From: Zunongwangia atlantica 22II14-10F7
GTDB taxonomy: Bacteria; Bacteroidota; Bacteroidia; Flavobacteriales; Flavobacteriaceae
Direction: 5' to 3'
Length of the DNA: 64,000 nucleotides
Assembly (NCBI RefSeq): GCF_002094855.1
Contig: NZ_ARYN01000006.1
Location: forward strand, 124,001 to 188,000
Below the pieces are notes generated by a model. It worked only from the letters and a program-made list of their open reading frames with translations, made no database searches and was not told the DNA's origin. Positions 26,098-35,501 of this stretch are shown piece by piece; position 1 is the first letter of the stretch; each line of letters opens with the position of its first letter. The position numbers were made by a program, and so were the translations under genes.

Positions 26098-26652
26098 TTA
26101 AATGGTCATAATTTCTTTCTCTTTATTTTCTAAAATACTATCTATTTTAGCAATGTATTTATCAGTAAGCTCTTGGATGTCTGCTTCAGCATTCTTTTGT
26201 AGATCTTCAGAAACATCTGTCTTTTTAAGCTCGTTGTTTGCTGTTTTACGATCGTTTCTTACACCAACTTTAGCATCTTCAGCTTCAGCTTTTGCTTGCT
26301 TTACCAATTGTTTACGGCGCTCTTCAGTTAAAGGTGGTACGCTAATAATTACGCTATCACCGTTATTCATTGGATTAAAACCAAGGTTTGCCTGTAAAAT
26401 TCCTTTTTCGATATTAGGAATACTTCCTTTTTCAAAAGGTTGAACAGAAATTGTTCTGGCATCTGGAGCGTTTACGTTCGCAACCTGATTTAAAGGGGTT
26501 AAAGAACCGTAGTATTCTACCATTACACTTCCTAGCATACTTGGGCTGGCTTTACCGGCTCTAATATTTAGTAATTGCTTATTTAGGTGAGAGATTGCTT
26601 TTTGCATCCCTTCTTCAGCAGAATCTATGATTAATTCAATTTCCTCTTCCAT
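26098..26652 (-). CDS. frr: Ribosome recycling factor
   Basis: With EF-G, this factor splits post-termination ribosomes. The 184-residue length is standard. Landmarks are the long N-terminal helix ending in LLNIRAGKASPSML, the beta domain with YYGSLTPLNQVANV and RTISVQPFEKGSI, and the C-terminal helices with LTEERRKQLVKQAKAEAEDAKVGVRN. It follows pyrH by 31 bases, the usual order. Confidence 0.97.
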   Translation of the reverse strand: MEEEIELIIDSAEEGMQKAISHLNKQLLNIRAGKASPSMLGSVMVEYYGSLTPLNQVANVNAPDARTISVQPFEKGSIPNIEKGILQANLGFNPMNNGDSVIISVPPLTEERRKQLVKQAKAEAEDAKVGVRNDRKTANNELKKTDVSEDLQKNAEADIQELTDKYIAKIDSILENKEKEIMTI

Positions 26653-26683
26653 GGTGTGTTATTTAAACTGTATCTTCTGGTTT

Positions 26684-27391
26684 TTATAAATTCACTTTTG
26701 TTCCCACATTTTCTCCGGTCACAACTTTCATTAGGTTTCCTGGAGTGTTCATATCGAAAACAATAATTGGTAATTCATTTTCCTGGCTTAATGTAAAGGC
26801 TGTGGTATCCATAACTTTAAGCCCTTTTCTAATTACATCATCAAACGATATAAAATCGAATTTCGTTGCTTTTTTATCCTTTTCAGGATCTGCCGTGTAA
26901 ATTCCGTCTACACGTGTTCCTTTTAAGATAACATCTGCCTTAATTTCGATGGCTCTAAGAACGGCAGCAGAATCTGTTGTAAAATATGGATTTCCTGTTC
27001 CTCCTCCAAAAATAACTACTCTGCCTTTCTCAAGATGTCTAATTGCTTTTCTTCTAATAAAAGGTTCAGCAACTTCGTTTATCTTAATCGCAGATTGTAA
27101 TCTGGTTTGGATTCCGGCATCTTCCAGGGCGCTTTGTAAAGCTAATCCGTTAATTACTGTGGCAAGCATTCCCATGTGGTCACCTTGTACACGATCCATT
27201 CCGCGACTTGCTCCCGCAACTCCTCTAAAAATGTTACCACCACCAATCACAATCGCAACTTCTACTCCCTGGTCGATTACAGATTTAACTTCGTCGGCAT
27301 ATTCTGCCAGTCTCTCGGGATCAATACCATATTGGCGGTTTCCCATTAATGCTTCTCCAGATAATTTTAAAAGAACTCTTTTGTATTGCAT
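26684..27391 (-). CDS. pyrH: Uridylate kinase
   Basis: UMP kinase makes UDP in pyrimidine synthesis. The 235-residue protein has the amino-acid-kinase fold with [15 protein letters not shown] at the start, [10 protein letters not shown] for UMP/phosphate binding, [16 protein letters not shown], and the ATP-site block around [17 protein letters not shown] chose the ATG at 27391 rather than one nine codons earlier, because the earlier one lies inside a perfect -7 box and adds residues not typical of the family. Confidence 0.96.
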   Translation of the reverse strand: MQYKRVLLKLSGEALMGNRQYGIDPERLAEYADEVKSVIDQGVEVAIVIGGGNIFRGVAGASRGMDRVQGDHMGMLATVINGLALQSALEDAGIQTRLQSAIKINEVAEPFIRRKAIRHLEKGRVVIFGGGTGNPYFTTDSAAVLRAIEIKADVILKGTRVDGIYTADPEKDKKATKFDFISFDDVIRKGLKVMDTTAFTLSQENELPIIVFDMNTPGNLMKVVTGENVGTKVNL

Positions 27392-27415
27392 GGCTAGTTT
27401 TAAAGATGAGTGCTG

Positions 27416-27423
27416 CAAATATA
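27416..27423 (-). promoter_or_regulatory. -7 box of pyrH-frr
   Basis: The minus strand reads TATATTTG, a perfect match 24 bases before the chosen pyrH start; it overlaps the alternative upstream ATG. Confidence 0.6.
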
Positions 27424-27576
27424 GCTAATATCTTAATTTGAAAAATCTTATCAATTAAAATTCTAAATCTTAAGAATAATTTAGTATTTAAAATGCTTGC
27501 CAAACTGTCTGTAGCACACAAAATGGCTGGATTTTTGTTATTTTCAAATTATTAAATTTTGAAAAAGAAATAAAAA

Positions 27577-28266
27577 ATGATTGGATATTATTTAATAGCA
27601 GGAATCATGTTTATCGTGAGCCTGTACGTAAGCAATAAATTAAAAAGTAAGTTTAAAAGCTACTCCAAAATGCATTTGCAAAATGGAATGAGCGGTAAAG
27701 AGATTGCTGAAAAAATGCTACGAGACAATGGCATTTACGATGTGAAAGTAATTTCTACACCAGGCATGCTTTCAGATCATTATAATCCCAGTAAAAAAAC
27801 CGTGAACTTAAGTGAAGGCGTGTATTCGCAAAGAAATGCTGCTGCGGCTGCGGTTGCTGCTCACGAATGTGGGCACGCTGTGCAACATGCAAAATCTTAC
27901 AGTTGGTTAAAAATGAGAAGTGCATTAGTACCTGTGGTAAGTGTGGCTTCTAATCTCTCGCAGTGGGTAATATTGGCTGGTTTGGTATTACTTTATACCA
28001 GTACTTTGGGGCCTACGATATTTTTTATAGGGATTGTTCTTTTTGGTTTAGGAACCCTATTTAGTTTTATTACGCTTCCGGTAGAGTATGATGCAAGTAA
28101 CCGTGCACTGGCCTGGCTGGAAACCGAAAATATGCTAACAAGACAAGAGCATGATGCTGCGAAGGATTCTTTAAAATGGGCTGCAAGAACTTATGTTGTG
28201 GCCGCTTTAGGTTCTTTAGCAACTCTTCTGTATTTTGTAGGAATATTTATGGGGTCTAGAGATTAA
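27577..28266 (+). CDS. Membrane zinc metallopeptidase (YugP/peptidase_Mx family)
   Basis: The 229-residue protein begins with a membrane helix (about residues 3-18), carries the zinc motif AAHECGHAVQH (His96-Glu-Cys-Gly-His100) and then has two or three further helices around residues 120-165 and 205-225. This is the normal layout of neutral zinc peptidases of the YugP family, whose targets are mostly unknown. It stands alone, with a strong terminator after it. Confidence 0.88.
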   Translation: MIGYYLIAGIMFIVSLYVSNKLKSKFKSYSKMHLQNGMSGKEIAEKMLRDNGIYDVKVISTPGMLSDHYNPSKKTVNLSEGVYSQRNAAAAAVAAHECGHAVQHAKSYSWLKMRSALVPVVSVASNLSQWVILAGLVLLYTSTLGPTIFFIGIVLFGLGTLFSFITLPVEYDASNRALAWLETENMLTRQEHDAAKDSLKWAARTYVVAALGSLATLLYFVGIFMGSRD

Positions 28267-28291
28267 TTTTAAAATAGAATCAATTATAAAT

Positions 28292-28325
28292 AAAAAGCAG
28301 GTAGTTTTAAACTACCTGCTTTTTT
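28292..28325 (+). terminator. Intrinsic terminator after the zinc peptidase gene
   Basis: A 16-bp perfect stem (AAAAAGCAGGTAGTTT and its complement) with a 1- to 3-base centre is followed by a T-run. The A-run on the left allows use in both directions. Confidence 0.88.
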
Positions 28326-28386
28326 GTTTTTGGTCTTATTTTTAATTGATATAAGTTATATTAGGTGTAAATACTTCTTTATTCTT

Positions 28387-28394
28387 TAATTTTG
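28387..28394 (+). promoter_or_regulatory. -7 box of the secreted GEVED protein gene
   Basis: TAATTTTG is a perfect TAnnTTTG match 29 bases before the ATG at 28424. Confidence 0.6.
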
Positions 28395-28423
28395 AATAGC
28401 ATGCGAAGATTTAAAAAGCCCCG

Positions 28424-31384
28424 ATGAACAACAAACTACTTTTATTATTTTTTGTTTTCTTTTTTATAAAGTTCAATTCTTTTGCTCAAAAGGATGTTGC
28501 AAAACCTGTATTTAGAGATTCTGCACAGGCTATTTTTTCTGAAGCTATTTCAGAAAGTCGGTTAGTTCCTCCAAAAGATGAGCATAAAATTTACAATCCT
28601 AGAAATCGTGGAATTAATAAAGTGGTTCCGGGGAAAGGATATCCTAAAGGAGTCGACGCAGCATTACAGAGTAAAAAGGGAGAAATCCCTTCCAGAGCAC
28701 CAATCTTAAATTTCGATGCAGTTACTACAAGATCTACACCTTCAGATCCTACAGGGGTGGCGGGTTTAAATCATTATTTAAATGCCTGGAATTCGGCTTT
28801 TTCAATTTATGATAAGGAAGGAAACTTATTAATGCCACCGGCATCTTTAGCCAGTATCGGTGGGGAGTTTGAAGATGAAACCTTAGGAGATCCCATTGTT
28901 GTTTACGATCAATTTGCAGATCGATATTTGATAAGTCAGTTTAGTGACACGCCTGAGAGTTTTTTGATCGCTGTGTCTCGTGGGCCAGATCCTGTTAATG
29001 ATGGTTGGTACACCTATCGTTTTTCTACAAACCGGGTGTTGCCAGATTATCCAAAAATATCGGTGTGGAGTGATGGTTATTATATAACTACTAATAAGAA
29101 TTCTAATACAGCAGATCAAAGTCAGGTAATCTATGTTATGGAGCGTGACCGGATGCTTCAGGGAGAAACGGCGCAATTTGTTTCTTTTCCGTTACCAGGA
29201 ATCGAGACTAATGGATTTTATAGCCCGGCGGGATTTAATGCTATGGGAAATACCATGCCACCAAGAGGGAATGCACCAATCATTTATCTTCAGGATGATG
29301 CCTGGGCAGGAGTTTCAGAAGATCATTTAAAAATATGGCTGGTAAATGTAGATTGGGATAATTTGGCGAATTCAACTATAGAGGAATCCCAACAATTAGG
29401 TTCGGCAAGTGGAGTTTCGCCATTTACAGCAACTTTTGATGGCGGCGCGTTTAATAACCTGGAGCAACCGGGCAATGCCCCAGATATAGATGCATTACAG
29501 GCAACAATGATGTATATGACTCAATATCGAAGATTTTTAGATCATAATTCAGTAGTCTTAAATTTTGTAGTAGATGTAGATCCAACCCAGGCCGAGCATG
29601 CGGGAATTAGATGGTACGAGTTAAGGCAATATGGAGATGGTAATGATTGGGAAGTTTATCAGGAAGGAACGTATGCACCAGATGGAAGCGATCGTTTTAG
29701 TGGTAGTATAGGTATCGACGATCAGGGAAATATAGGTTTAGGTTTTACGGTTTTGGATGATAGTCCTGCTAATCCGGTTTTTCCATCTATTCGATATACA
29801 GGCAGGTATCAAGGGGACGAATTGGGAGTAATGACTTTAGAGGAGCAAAGTCTTGTGGAAGGGCAAAGTCCTAATCCCAGTTCAAGATATGGGGATTATG
29901 CGCATTTAACGGTAGACCCGGCAGACGGAATTACATTTTGGCACAATGCTGAATATTTTCAGGGAGAAAACAGGCTTAATCATATAGGTGTTTTTAGATT
30001 AGCTTCAGATTTAACAAGAGATGTTGGGATAACTGCAATCGTATCTCCTATAGATGCCACTTTAGGCGCGAATGAGCCAATAACGGTAACGATACGAAAT
30101 TTTGGAGTTGGTACGCAATCAAACATTCCTGTGAGCTATACCCTTAATGGGCAAACCGTAAATGAAATTTATGATGAAAGAATTGAAGCTTCGTCATCTG
30201 TAGATTTTACATTTTCTGAAACTGCCGATCTTTCTGAATTAGGAGAATCTTATAACATTGCGGTTAGAACAAGTTTAACTGGAGATCAAAATCCAGAGAA
30301 TGATACGATTTCAAGAGTTATAAGAAATCTACCTCCTCGAGATGTTGGGGTAACAGCTATTAATGGGCCAACAACTTCAGAAAATCTTGGTAACGAAGAG
30401 GTCTCTGTTACCATAGAAAATTTTGGCGGTGAAGCCCAAAGTAATATCCCCCTATGGTATCAGGTAGGAAATAATAACCGTGTAGAAGAAACTTTTTCAG
30501 GAACCATAGGAGTAGGAGAAAACCATGTTTATAATTTTCAGCAAACTGCAGATCTTTCGGTAGATAAACGATATAGACTAAGTTCTGGCACAAATCTTCA
30601 GGACGATTTCGATCCAACTAATGATTCCGAAGAAGCTTCCGTAGCTAATCTTAATTGTATTCCTGAAGGTTCAGATTGCGATTTTGGTGATGGGATCTCT
30701 TATTTCGAATTGGGTGATATTTTAAATGAAAGAATCCCCTGTAATAATGGCTATGGCGATTTTATAAGTTATTCTACAAATCTAGATAGGGCGCAAGGAG
30801 TTTACTCTTTAATCTTACAAACTTATTTTCAGGCTGAAGGAAATGAAGAGCAATTTTCGATGTGGATCGATTTAGATGATAATGGCGAGTTTGATGATAA
30901 CGAGCGATTAATTACTTCACAGGCATTAAGGCAGGCAAATAGTTCTTTTGTTTTTGATTTTAACCTTCCAGAAGATGCAGCTTTAGGGCAGCATTTATTA
31001 AGAATTAGGGCTGGTGATACACGTTATGAAGGAGATTTAAATAGTCCTTGTGATGTGATGGCTTTTGGAACCACTCACGATTACTCGGTAAATATTATCG
31101 ATACAGAGCTGGATATTGAAGATTTTATTCTGAATGAAGCAGAACTAATGGTTTTAAATGAATATAATAATCACTATCGCGTAATCTTAGAAACCACCTT
31201 CGATGAAACTTTGCGTATTACGGTACATAATGTTCTTGGGCAGAAAATGCTTGAAAATAAAGTTGAAAATAATGGCGACGGCTATATTTATGATTTAGAT
31301 ATGTCTTATGCTGCACGCGGTGTTTATCTGGTAAGAATTGGTACCAGGCAGGTAGGAAAAGTGAAACGTTTTATTGTTAAATAA
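28424..31384 (+). CDS. Secreted multidomain protein with CARDB repeats, GEVED domain and type IX sorting signal
   Basis: The 986-residue product has a signal peptide (LLLFFVFFFIKFNSFAQ), a large N-terminal region (about residues 90-520) of unknown family that resembles a beta-propeller-like surface domain, two CARDB-type repeats (starting DVGITAIVSPIDA and DVGVTAINGPTTS, each ending in a TADLS element), a GEVED domain around FSMWIDLDDNGEFDDNERLI, and a C-terminal type IX sorting domain (HNVLGQKMLENKV to ARGVYLVRI and KRFIVK). It should be exported across the outer membrane and attached or released. No enzyme signature was seen, so adhesion or binding is only a guess. Confidence 0.85.
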   Translation: MNNKLLLLFFVFFFIKFNSFAQKDVAKPVFRDSAQAIFSEAISESRLVPPKDEHKIYNPRNRGINKVVPGKGYPKGVDAALQSKKGEIPSRAPILNFDAVTTRSTPSDPTGVAGLNHYLNAWNSAFSIYDKEGNLLMPPASLASIGGEFEDETLGDPIVVYDQFADRYLISQFSDTPESFLIAVSRGPDPVNDGWYTYRFSTNRVLPDYPKISVWSDGYYITTNKNSNTADQSQVIYVMERDRMLQGETAQFVSFPLPGIETNGFYSPAGFNAMGNTMPPRGNAPIIYLQDDAWAGVSEDHLKIWLVNVDWDNLANSTIEESQQLGSASGVSPFTATFDGGAFNNLEQPGNAPDIDALQATMMYMTQYRRFLDHNSVVLNFVVDVDPTQAEHAGIRWYELRQYGDGNDWEVYQEGTYAPDGSDRFSGSIGIDDQGNIGLGFTVLDDSPANPVFPSIRYTGRYQGDELGVMTLEEQSLVEGQSPNPSSRYGDYAHLTVDPADGITFWHNAEYFQGENRLNHIGVFRLASDLTRDVGITAIVSPIDATLGANEPITVTIRNFGVGTQSNIPVSYTLNGQTVNEIYDERIEASSSVDFTFSETADLSELGESYNIAVRTSLTGDQNPENDTISRVIRNLPPRDVGVTAINGPTTSENLGNEEVSVTIENFGGEAQSNIPLWYQVGNNNRVEETFSGTIGVGENHVYNFQQTADLSVDKRYRLSSGTNLQDDFDPTNDSEEASVANLNCIPEGSDCDFGDGISYFELGDILNERIPCNNGYGDFISYSTNLDRAQGVYSLILQTYFQAEGNEEQFSMWIDLDDNGEFDDNERLITSQALRQANSSFVFDFNLPEDAALGQHLLRIRAGDTRYEGDLNSPCDVMAFGTTHDYSVNIIDTELDIEDFILNEAELMVLNEYNNHYRVILETTFDETLRITVHNVLGQKMLENKVENNGDGYIYDLDMSYAARGVYLVRIGTRQVGKVKRFIVK

Positions 31385-31394
31385 AAAGATGTGT

Positions 31395-32528
31395 ATGTTT
31401 AAAAAATTACTGGTTTTTGTAATACTTACTTCAAGTTTTTCTTTTGGTCAAAAGTTAAAAATCGGAGATAAAGCTCCAGAGATCACTCCTGAAGAGTGGT
31501 TTTATTCTAAAGATTACTTTAAAAACACTTCAAAAACAAATTTAACTATTGTTGATTTCTGGTTTACCCATTGCGCTCCTTGTGTGGCTACGATTCCAGA
31601 TTTTAATCAAATAAAGGCAAAATATCCTTTTATAAAAGTTGTTTCTGTCACCTTTAATGATAAACAAACAATTGAAGAATTTTCTAAAAAAGTAGCTTTA
31701 ACCTATCCGGTTGGCATAGATTCAGAAAAAAAAGTGATTTCAGCATTTGGTGTTTATGGCTATCCCAAAACTTTTATCATTAACGAAGAGGGAAAGATAA
31801 TTTGGGAGGGGTATCCGGTAGGTATTCAGAAAAAATTAGAACAAATTTTAATAAATCAAAATAAATTAATCCCAACAGAATTTAAAGAACAAACTAATAG
31901 CATCTTAAGTCAGTCTAATCAAGAGTCTTTTAGTTTTTCTCTAAAACCTCATGATATAGGTATGGGAGGTTCATCTTCAGCTAATTTAATAGAGACTGGG
32001 GCAATTTTGTTGAATAAAAAGCTTAAGGATATTCTATTTCGGTATTTCGGAATAACTTCAGCAAGGTTACATTCAAGTGATTTAGATTTGGAAAAGTCGT
32101 ATGATGTAAAGTTAACAATGAGTAAGCCTGAAGTTGATGGTAAGAATAATTTAACGCTTTTAAAATATAATCTCTTAAAAGAATTAGGTATTCGTTTGCA
32201 GGGATTTGAAGTAGAAGAGAATTATTACAGTTTGGTAAGCTTAGATGATTTAAAATTGGTGAAATCTGATGATAATTTTTTTGGAGTGACAACTACCCGC
32301 GACGGTACTTGGAAGGCAACAGGAGCAAAATTGAAAGATGTAAAGGATTTTATCGAGAATTATTACAACAAATTAGTAGCCTTAAAAACCGAAAGTGATA
32401 CGCTTTATAACTTTACGTTACCAATAGATAATTGGGAAGCCTTAATTTCAGAATTAAAGACAACTTATGGTATCGAATTGGAATTAACTTCTGGTAAAAT
32501 GATTGTTTACGATGTTCTTAAAAACTAA
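31395..32528 (+). CDS. Thioredoxin-like (TlpA) protein fused to a DUF3738-like domain
   Basis: The product (377 residues from 31395) has a signal peptide (MFKKLLVFVILTSSFSFG) and a TlpA-type thioredoxin domain with the redox pair WFTHCAPC (Cys60, Cys63) and the cis-Pro segment YGYPKTFIIN. After residue 180 comes a second domain of about 200 residues whose pattern (LKDILFRYFGI, SYDVKLTMSKPE, LLKELGIRLQGFE, YNFTLPIDNWEALISELKTTYGIELE) looks to me like DUF3738. Starts at 31374 and 31389 are also open; I prefer 31395 because it gives the cleanest signal. It directly follows the secreted type IX protein. Confidence 0.78.
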   Translation: MFKKLLVFVILTSSFSFGQKLKIGDKAPEITPEEWFYSKDYFKNTSKTNLTIVDFWFTHCAPCVATIPDFNQIKAKYPFIKVVSVTFNDKQTIEEFSKKVALTYPVGIDSEKKVISAFGVYGYPKTFIINEEGKIIWEGYPVGIQKKLEQILINQNKLIPTEFKEQTNSILSQSNQESFSFSLKPHDIGMGGSSSANLIETGAILLNKKLKDILFRYFGITSARLHSSDLDLEKSYDVKLTMSKPEVDGKNNLTLLKYNLLKELGIRLQGFEVEENYYSLVSLDDLKLVKSDDNFFGVTTTRDGTWKATGAKLKDVKDFIENYYNKLVALKTESDTLYNFTLPIDNWEALISELKTTYGIELELTSGKMIVYDVLKN

Positions 32529-32538
32529 TTAAACACCT

Positions 32539-32546
32539 TATTTTTG
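32539..32546 (+). promoter_or_regulatory. -7 box of xth
   Basis: TATTTTTG is a perfect match 16 bases before the ATG at 32563. Confidence 0.6.
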
Positions 32547-32562
32547 CCCAAAATCGATAAAA

Positions 32563-33324
32563 ATGAAGATAATTTCCTATAACGTAAACGGAATACGAGC
32601 AGCAGTAAGAAAAGGCTTTTTAGATTGGATAAAACAAGCAAATCCAGATGTGATTTGTATTCAGGAGATAAAAGCAAATCCAGAGCAGTTAAATTTAGAC
32701 GAATTTACCGAAGCTGGTTATCCTTACCAATATTGGTATCCTGCGCAAAAGAAAGGTTATAGCGGAGTTGCAATTTTAAGTAAAACCGAGCCAAATCATA
32801 TCGAATATGGAACCGGAATCGATTATATGGATTTTGAAGGCCGAAATATTCGAGCCGATTTTGACGGGGTTTCGGTAATGAGTTTGTATTTGCCTTCAGG
32901 AACAAATATCGATCGATTAGAATTTAAGCTGAAGTATATGGCCGATTTTCAGGAATACATCGATAAACTGAAAAATGTTGTCCCAAACCTTATCATCTGC
33001 GGTGACTATAATATTTGTCATGAAGCCATAGATATTCACGATCCTGTGAGACTAAAAAATGTCTCAGGATTTTTACCGGTAGAGCGCGAATGGATCGATA
33101 ATTTTATGAAAAGCGGTTTTATAGACAGCTTTAGATATTTTAACGACGAGCCAGATCAATATTCGTGGTGGAGCTATAGGGCTAATGCCAGAGCAAATAA
33201 TAAAGGATGGAGAATCGATTATAATTTAGTTGCATCGCCATTACAAGAAAAATTAAAACGTGCCGTTATATTACCAGAAGCCCATCATAGCGACCATTGT
33301 CCTATCTTGGTAGAGCTGGAATAA
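32563..33324 (+). CDS. xth: Exodeoxyribonuclease III (AP endonuclease)
   Basis: This base-excision-repair enzyme cuts at abasic sites and trims 3' ends. The 253-residue protein has the exonuclease-endonuclease-phosphatase motifs in order: SYNVNGIRA, CIQEIKA (metal-binding Glu), a conserved GYSGVAILSK, CGDYNICHEAIDI (catalytic Asp and Asn), WWSYRANARANNKGWRIDYN and the closing HSDHCPILVEL with the catalytic His. It is followed 16 bases later by an OmpA lipoprotein gene. Confidence 0.95.
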   Translation: MKIISYNVNGIRAAVRKGFLDWIKQANPDVICIQEIKANPEQLNLDEFTEAGYPYQYWYPAQKKGYSGVAILSKTEPNHIEYGTGIDYMDFEGRNIRADFDGVSVMSLYLPSGTNIDRLEFKLKYMADFQEYIDKLKNVVPNLIICGDYNICHEAIDIHDPVRLKNVSGFLPVEREWIDNFMKSGFIDSFRYFNDEPDQYSWWSYRANARANNKGWRIDYNLVASPLQEKLKRAVILPEAHHSDHCPILVELE

Positions 33325-33340
33325 ATTAATTTTTAAAAAA

Positions 33341-34291
33341 ATGAGAAAAACCATATTAGCTATTTCAGGAAGTGTTTTAATGCTTACTTCCTGCGTTTCT
33401 TCAAAAGTGTATAAAGATCTTGAAAGTCGGCATGCCGATCTAAAGCGTGAAAATCGAGAGCTAAATTCAGAATTAGACCGATTAAAAGGGGTAGATGAAG
33501 AATTAGCCGAATTAAAATCTGAGCACGAAAGTCTTACTGCTGAAAGGGATAAATTGAAAAACGATCTTGCCAGTTTGCAGTCTAACTACGACAATTTAAA
33601 AAGTTCGTATGATGCGTTAGAGAAAAATTCTTCTGCAGCAATTGCTGAAAATTCTCGCCAAAATCGTGAGTTATTAGCGCAGCTTGAAGAAAAGGAAAGA
33701 GCACTTGCGGCCGAGCAGGCAAGATTAGAAAAACTAGAGAAAGATCTGGCAGCTCGCTCTAAACGAGTGAACGAGTTAGAAGGTTTAATTGCAGCCAAAG
33801 ACGCCAAAATGAATGCTTTAAAAGATGCAATTTCGAAAGCGCTAACAGATTTTGAAGGCAAAGGGCTTACCGTAGAACAACGCGACGGTAAAGTTTATGT
33901 CTCTATGGAAAACAAATTACTTTTCAATTCTGGTAGCTGGGCGGTAAATGCAGATGGTCGCCAGGCGGTAAATCAGTTAGGAAATGTATTAGCACAGAAT
34001 CCTGATATTAGCGTATTGATCGAGGGTCATACAGATAATGTTCCTTATGGTGGTAATGGGCCGCTAAAAGATAACTGGGATCTTTCTACCAAAAGAGCTA
34101 CTGCAATCGTACAGATTTTAAGAGAAAATAATAGTATCGATCCGCAAAACTTAACCGCTGCCGGTCGTGGAGAGTATGCACCTGTCGCTAGCAATGATAC
34201 TGCGGAAGGAAAAGCTAAGAACCGAAGGATCGAAGTGATCCTAACACCAAAATTAGATGAGGTGACCAAGCTTTTAAACGAAGTAGACTAA
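33341..34291 (+). CDS. OmpA family lipoprotein with coiled coil
   Basis: The 316-residue protein has a lipobox signal (SGSVLMLTSCVSS), a long coiled coil (about residues 25-165, full of Glu, Lys, Leu and Ala) and a C-terminal OmpA peptidoglycan-binding domain (VLIEGHTDNVPYG, NWDLSTKRAT, KNRRIEVIL) with the conserved Asp and Arg that hold diaminopimelate. It should anchor the outer membrane to the cell wall at a set distance. A terminator follows. It resembles Pal or YiaD lipoproteins but is longer because of the coiled coil. Confidence 0.9.
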   Translation: MRKTILAISGSVLMLTSCVSSKVYKDLESRHADLKRENRELNSELDRLKGVDEELAELKSEHESLTAERDKLKNDLASLQSNYDNLKSSYDALEKNSSAAIAENSRQNRELLAQLEEKERALAAEQARLEKLEKDLAARSKRVNELEGLIAAKDAKMNALKDAISKALTDFEGKGLTVEQRDGKVYVSMENKLLFNSGSWAVNADGRQAVNQLGNVLAQNPDISVLIEGHTDNVPYGGNGPLKDNWDLSTKRATAIVQILRENNSIDPQNLTAAGRGEYAPVASNDTAEGKAKNRRIEVILTPKLDEVTKLLNEVD

Positions 34292-34335
34292 TCTTTTCTG
34301 CGGAAATAAATTTTCTACGGAAAGTTAATAATATT

Positions 34336-34376
34336 GAAATGCCCTTTTGAAGTTTTCAGAAGGGCATTTCTTTTTT
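34336..34376 (+). terminator. Intrinsic terminator after the OmpA lipoprotein gene
   Basis: GAAATGCCCTTTTGAA pairs with TTCAGAAGGGCATTTC (one mismatch, GTT in the loop) and is followed by six T residues. Confidence 0.85.
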
Positions 34377-34431
34377 AATATTTGTTCGAAATTCGTCGTT
34401 TTTGACGATCATTTTTTCTGAAATTAAAATT

Positions 34432-35469
34432 ATGAAATACACTAAGCTACCAAATACCGATATTAAAGTGAGCAAGATCTGCCTGGGCACAATGACCTGG
34501 GGAGAACAAAATACTGAAGCTGAAGGGCACGAGCAAATTGAATATGCGCTAGATCAGGGAGTAAATTTTCTGGACACAGCCGAAATGTATTCGGTGCCGG
34601 CAAAACCGGAAACGCAGGGAAGCACAGAGAAAATTATAGGAAGCTGGTTAAAGAAATCAAAGAAGCGAGAAGATATCGTTTTGGCATCTAAAGTTGCCGG
34701 CCCGGCAGAAATGGTTTCTCATGTTCGGGAAAATATGGGCTTCGGTAAAGAAGCGATCAACGATGCGATCGATAAAAGTTTGAAGCGTTTAAATACAGAT
34801 TATCTGGATCTTTATCAGCTGCACTGGCCAGAGCGAAATACTAATTTCTTCGGAAAACGTGGTTACAAACATCAGGAAGATGAAGAGTGGCAGGATAATT
34901 TTAAAAGCGTTTTAGAAAATCTTCAGGAGTTAGTGAAAGCCGGGAAGGTTCGTCATGTTGGACTATCGAATGAAACGGCTTTTGGATTAAGCAGGTTTTT
35001 GGAAGAAAGCAGGCTTCATGATTTGCCAAAAATGATAACGGTTCAAAACCCGTACAGTTTATTAAACCGAAAGGATGAAATAGGACTTACAGAAGTGTTA
35101 CATCGTGAAAATGTTGGACTGCTGCCATATTCTCCGCTAGGAATGGGAACACTTTCAGGAAAGCATTTAAACGGAATTGTAGAAAATACGCGCCTAAGTT
35201 TATTTCCGCAGTATAAAAGATATTCCGGAGAAATCGCAGTTGAAGCTACCAAAGCGTATAAGGAAGTTGCGGTAAAACATGAATTATCGATGACGCAAAT
35301 GGCACTGGCTTTTGTAAACCAGCAGCCTTTTGTAACCAGTAATATTATTGGCGCTACAAAAATGAACCAGCTAAAAGAAAATATCGCAAGTATCGATTTA
35401 CAACTTTCTGATGAGGTTTTAGAGGATATCGAAAAAGTACACGAAAAATATCCAAATCCAGCTCCTTAA
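34432..35469 (+). CDS. Aldo/keto reductase (Tas-like)
   Basis: This NADPH-dependent oxidoreductase family reduces aldehydes and ketones. The 345-residue protein shows the TIM-barrel pattern with LGTMTWG, the catalytic Asp/Tyr in FLDTAEMYSVP, Lys in VLASKVAG, His in LYQLHWPE, and the cofactor-binding end NIIGATKMNQLKENI. The pattern NTDIKVSKICLGTMTWGEQN and the length are close to E. coli Tas. The ATG at 34432 fits the family start; an earlier in-frame ATG at 34402 adds ten atypical residues. No partner gene suggests the substrate. Confidence 0.9.
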   Translation: MKYTKLPNTDIKVSKICLGTMTWGEQNTEAEGHEQIEYALDQGVNFLDTAEMYSVPAKPETQGSTEKIIGSWLKKSKKREDIVLASKVAGPAEMVSHVRENMGFGKEAINDAIDKSLKRLNTDYLDLYQLHWPERNTNFFGKRGYKHQEDEEWQDNFKSVLENLQELVKAGKVRHVGLSNETAFGLSRFLEESRLHDLPKMITVQNPYSLLNRKDEIGLTEVLHRENVGLLPYSPLGMGTLSGKHLNGIVENTRLSLFPQYKRYSGEIAVEATKAYKEVAVKHELSMTQMALAFVNQQPFVTSNIIGATKMNQLKENIASIDLQLSDEVLEDIEKVHEKYPNPAP

Positions 35470-35501
35470 GCTAGTTTAATGGCTAACAGCTGCAAGCTGA
35501 A

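Noticed and set aside
26949-27428. A 159-codon frame antisense to pyrH
   Set aside because: It is a shadow of a highly conserved gene, rich in Pro, Ser and Leu as antisense frames often are.
34393-34408. Short inverted repeat TCGTC/GACGA before the aldo/keto reductase gene
   Set aside because: A 5-bp stem is too short to mean anything without conservation data.
35472-35501. Possible further heptamer repeat (CAGCTGC, AAGCTGA) between the aldo/keto reductase and M23 genes
   Set aside because: Only about two loosely matching units; not enough to call an array.
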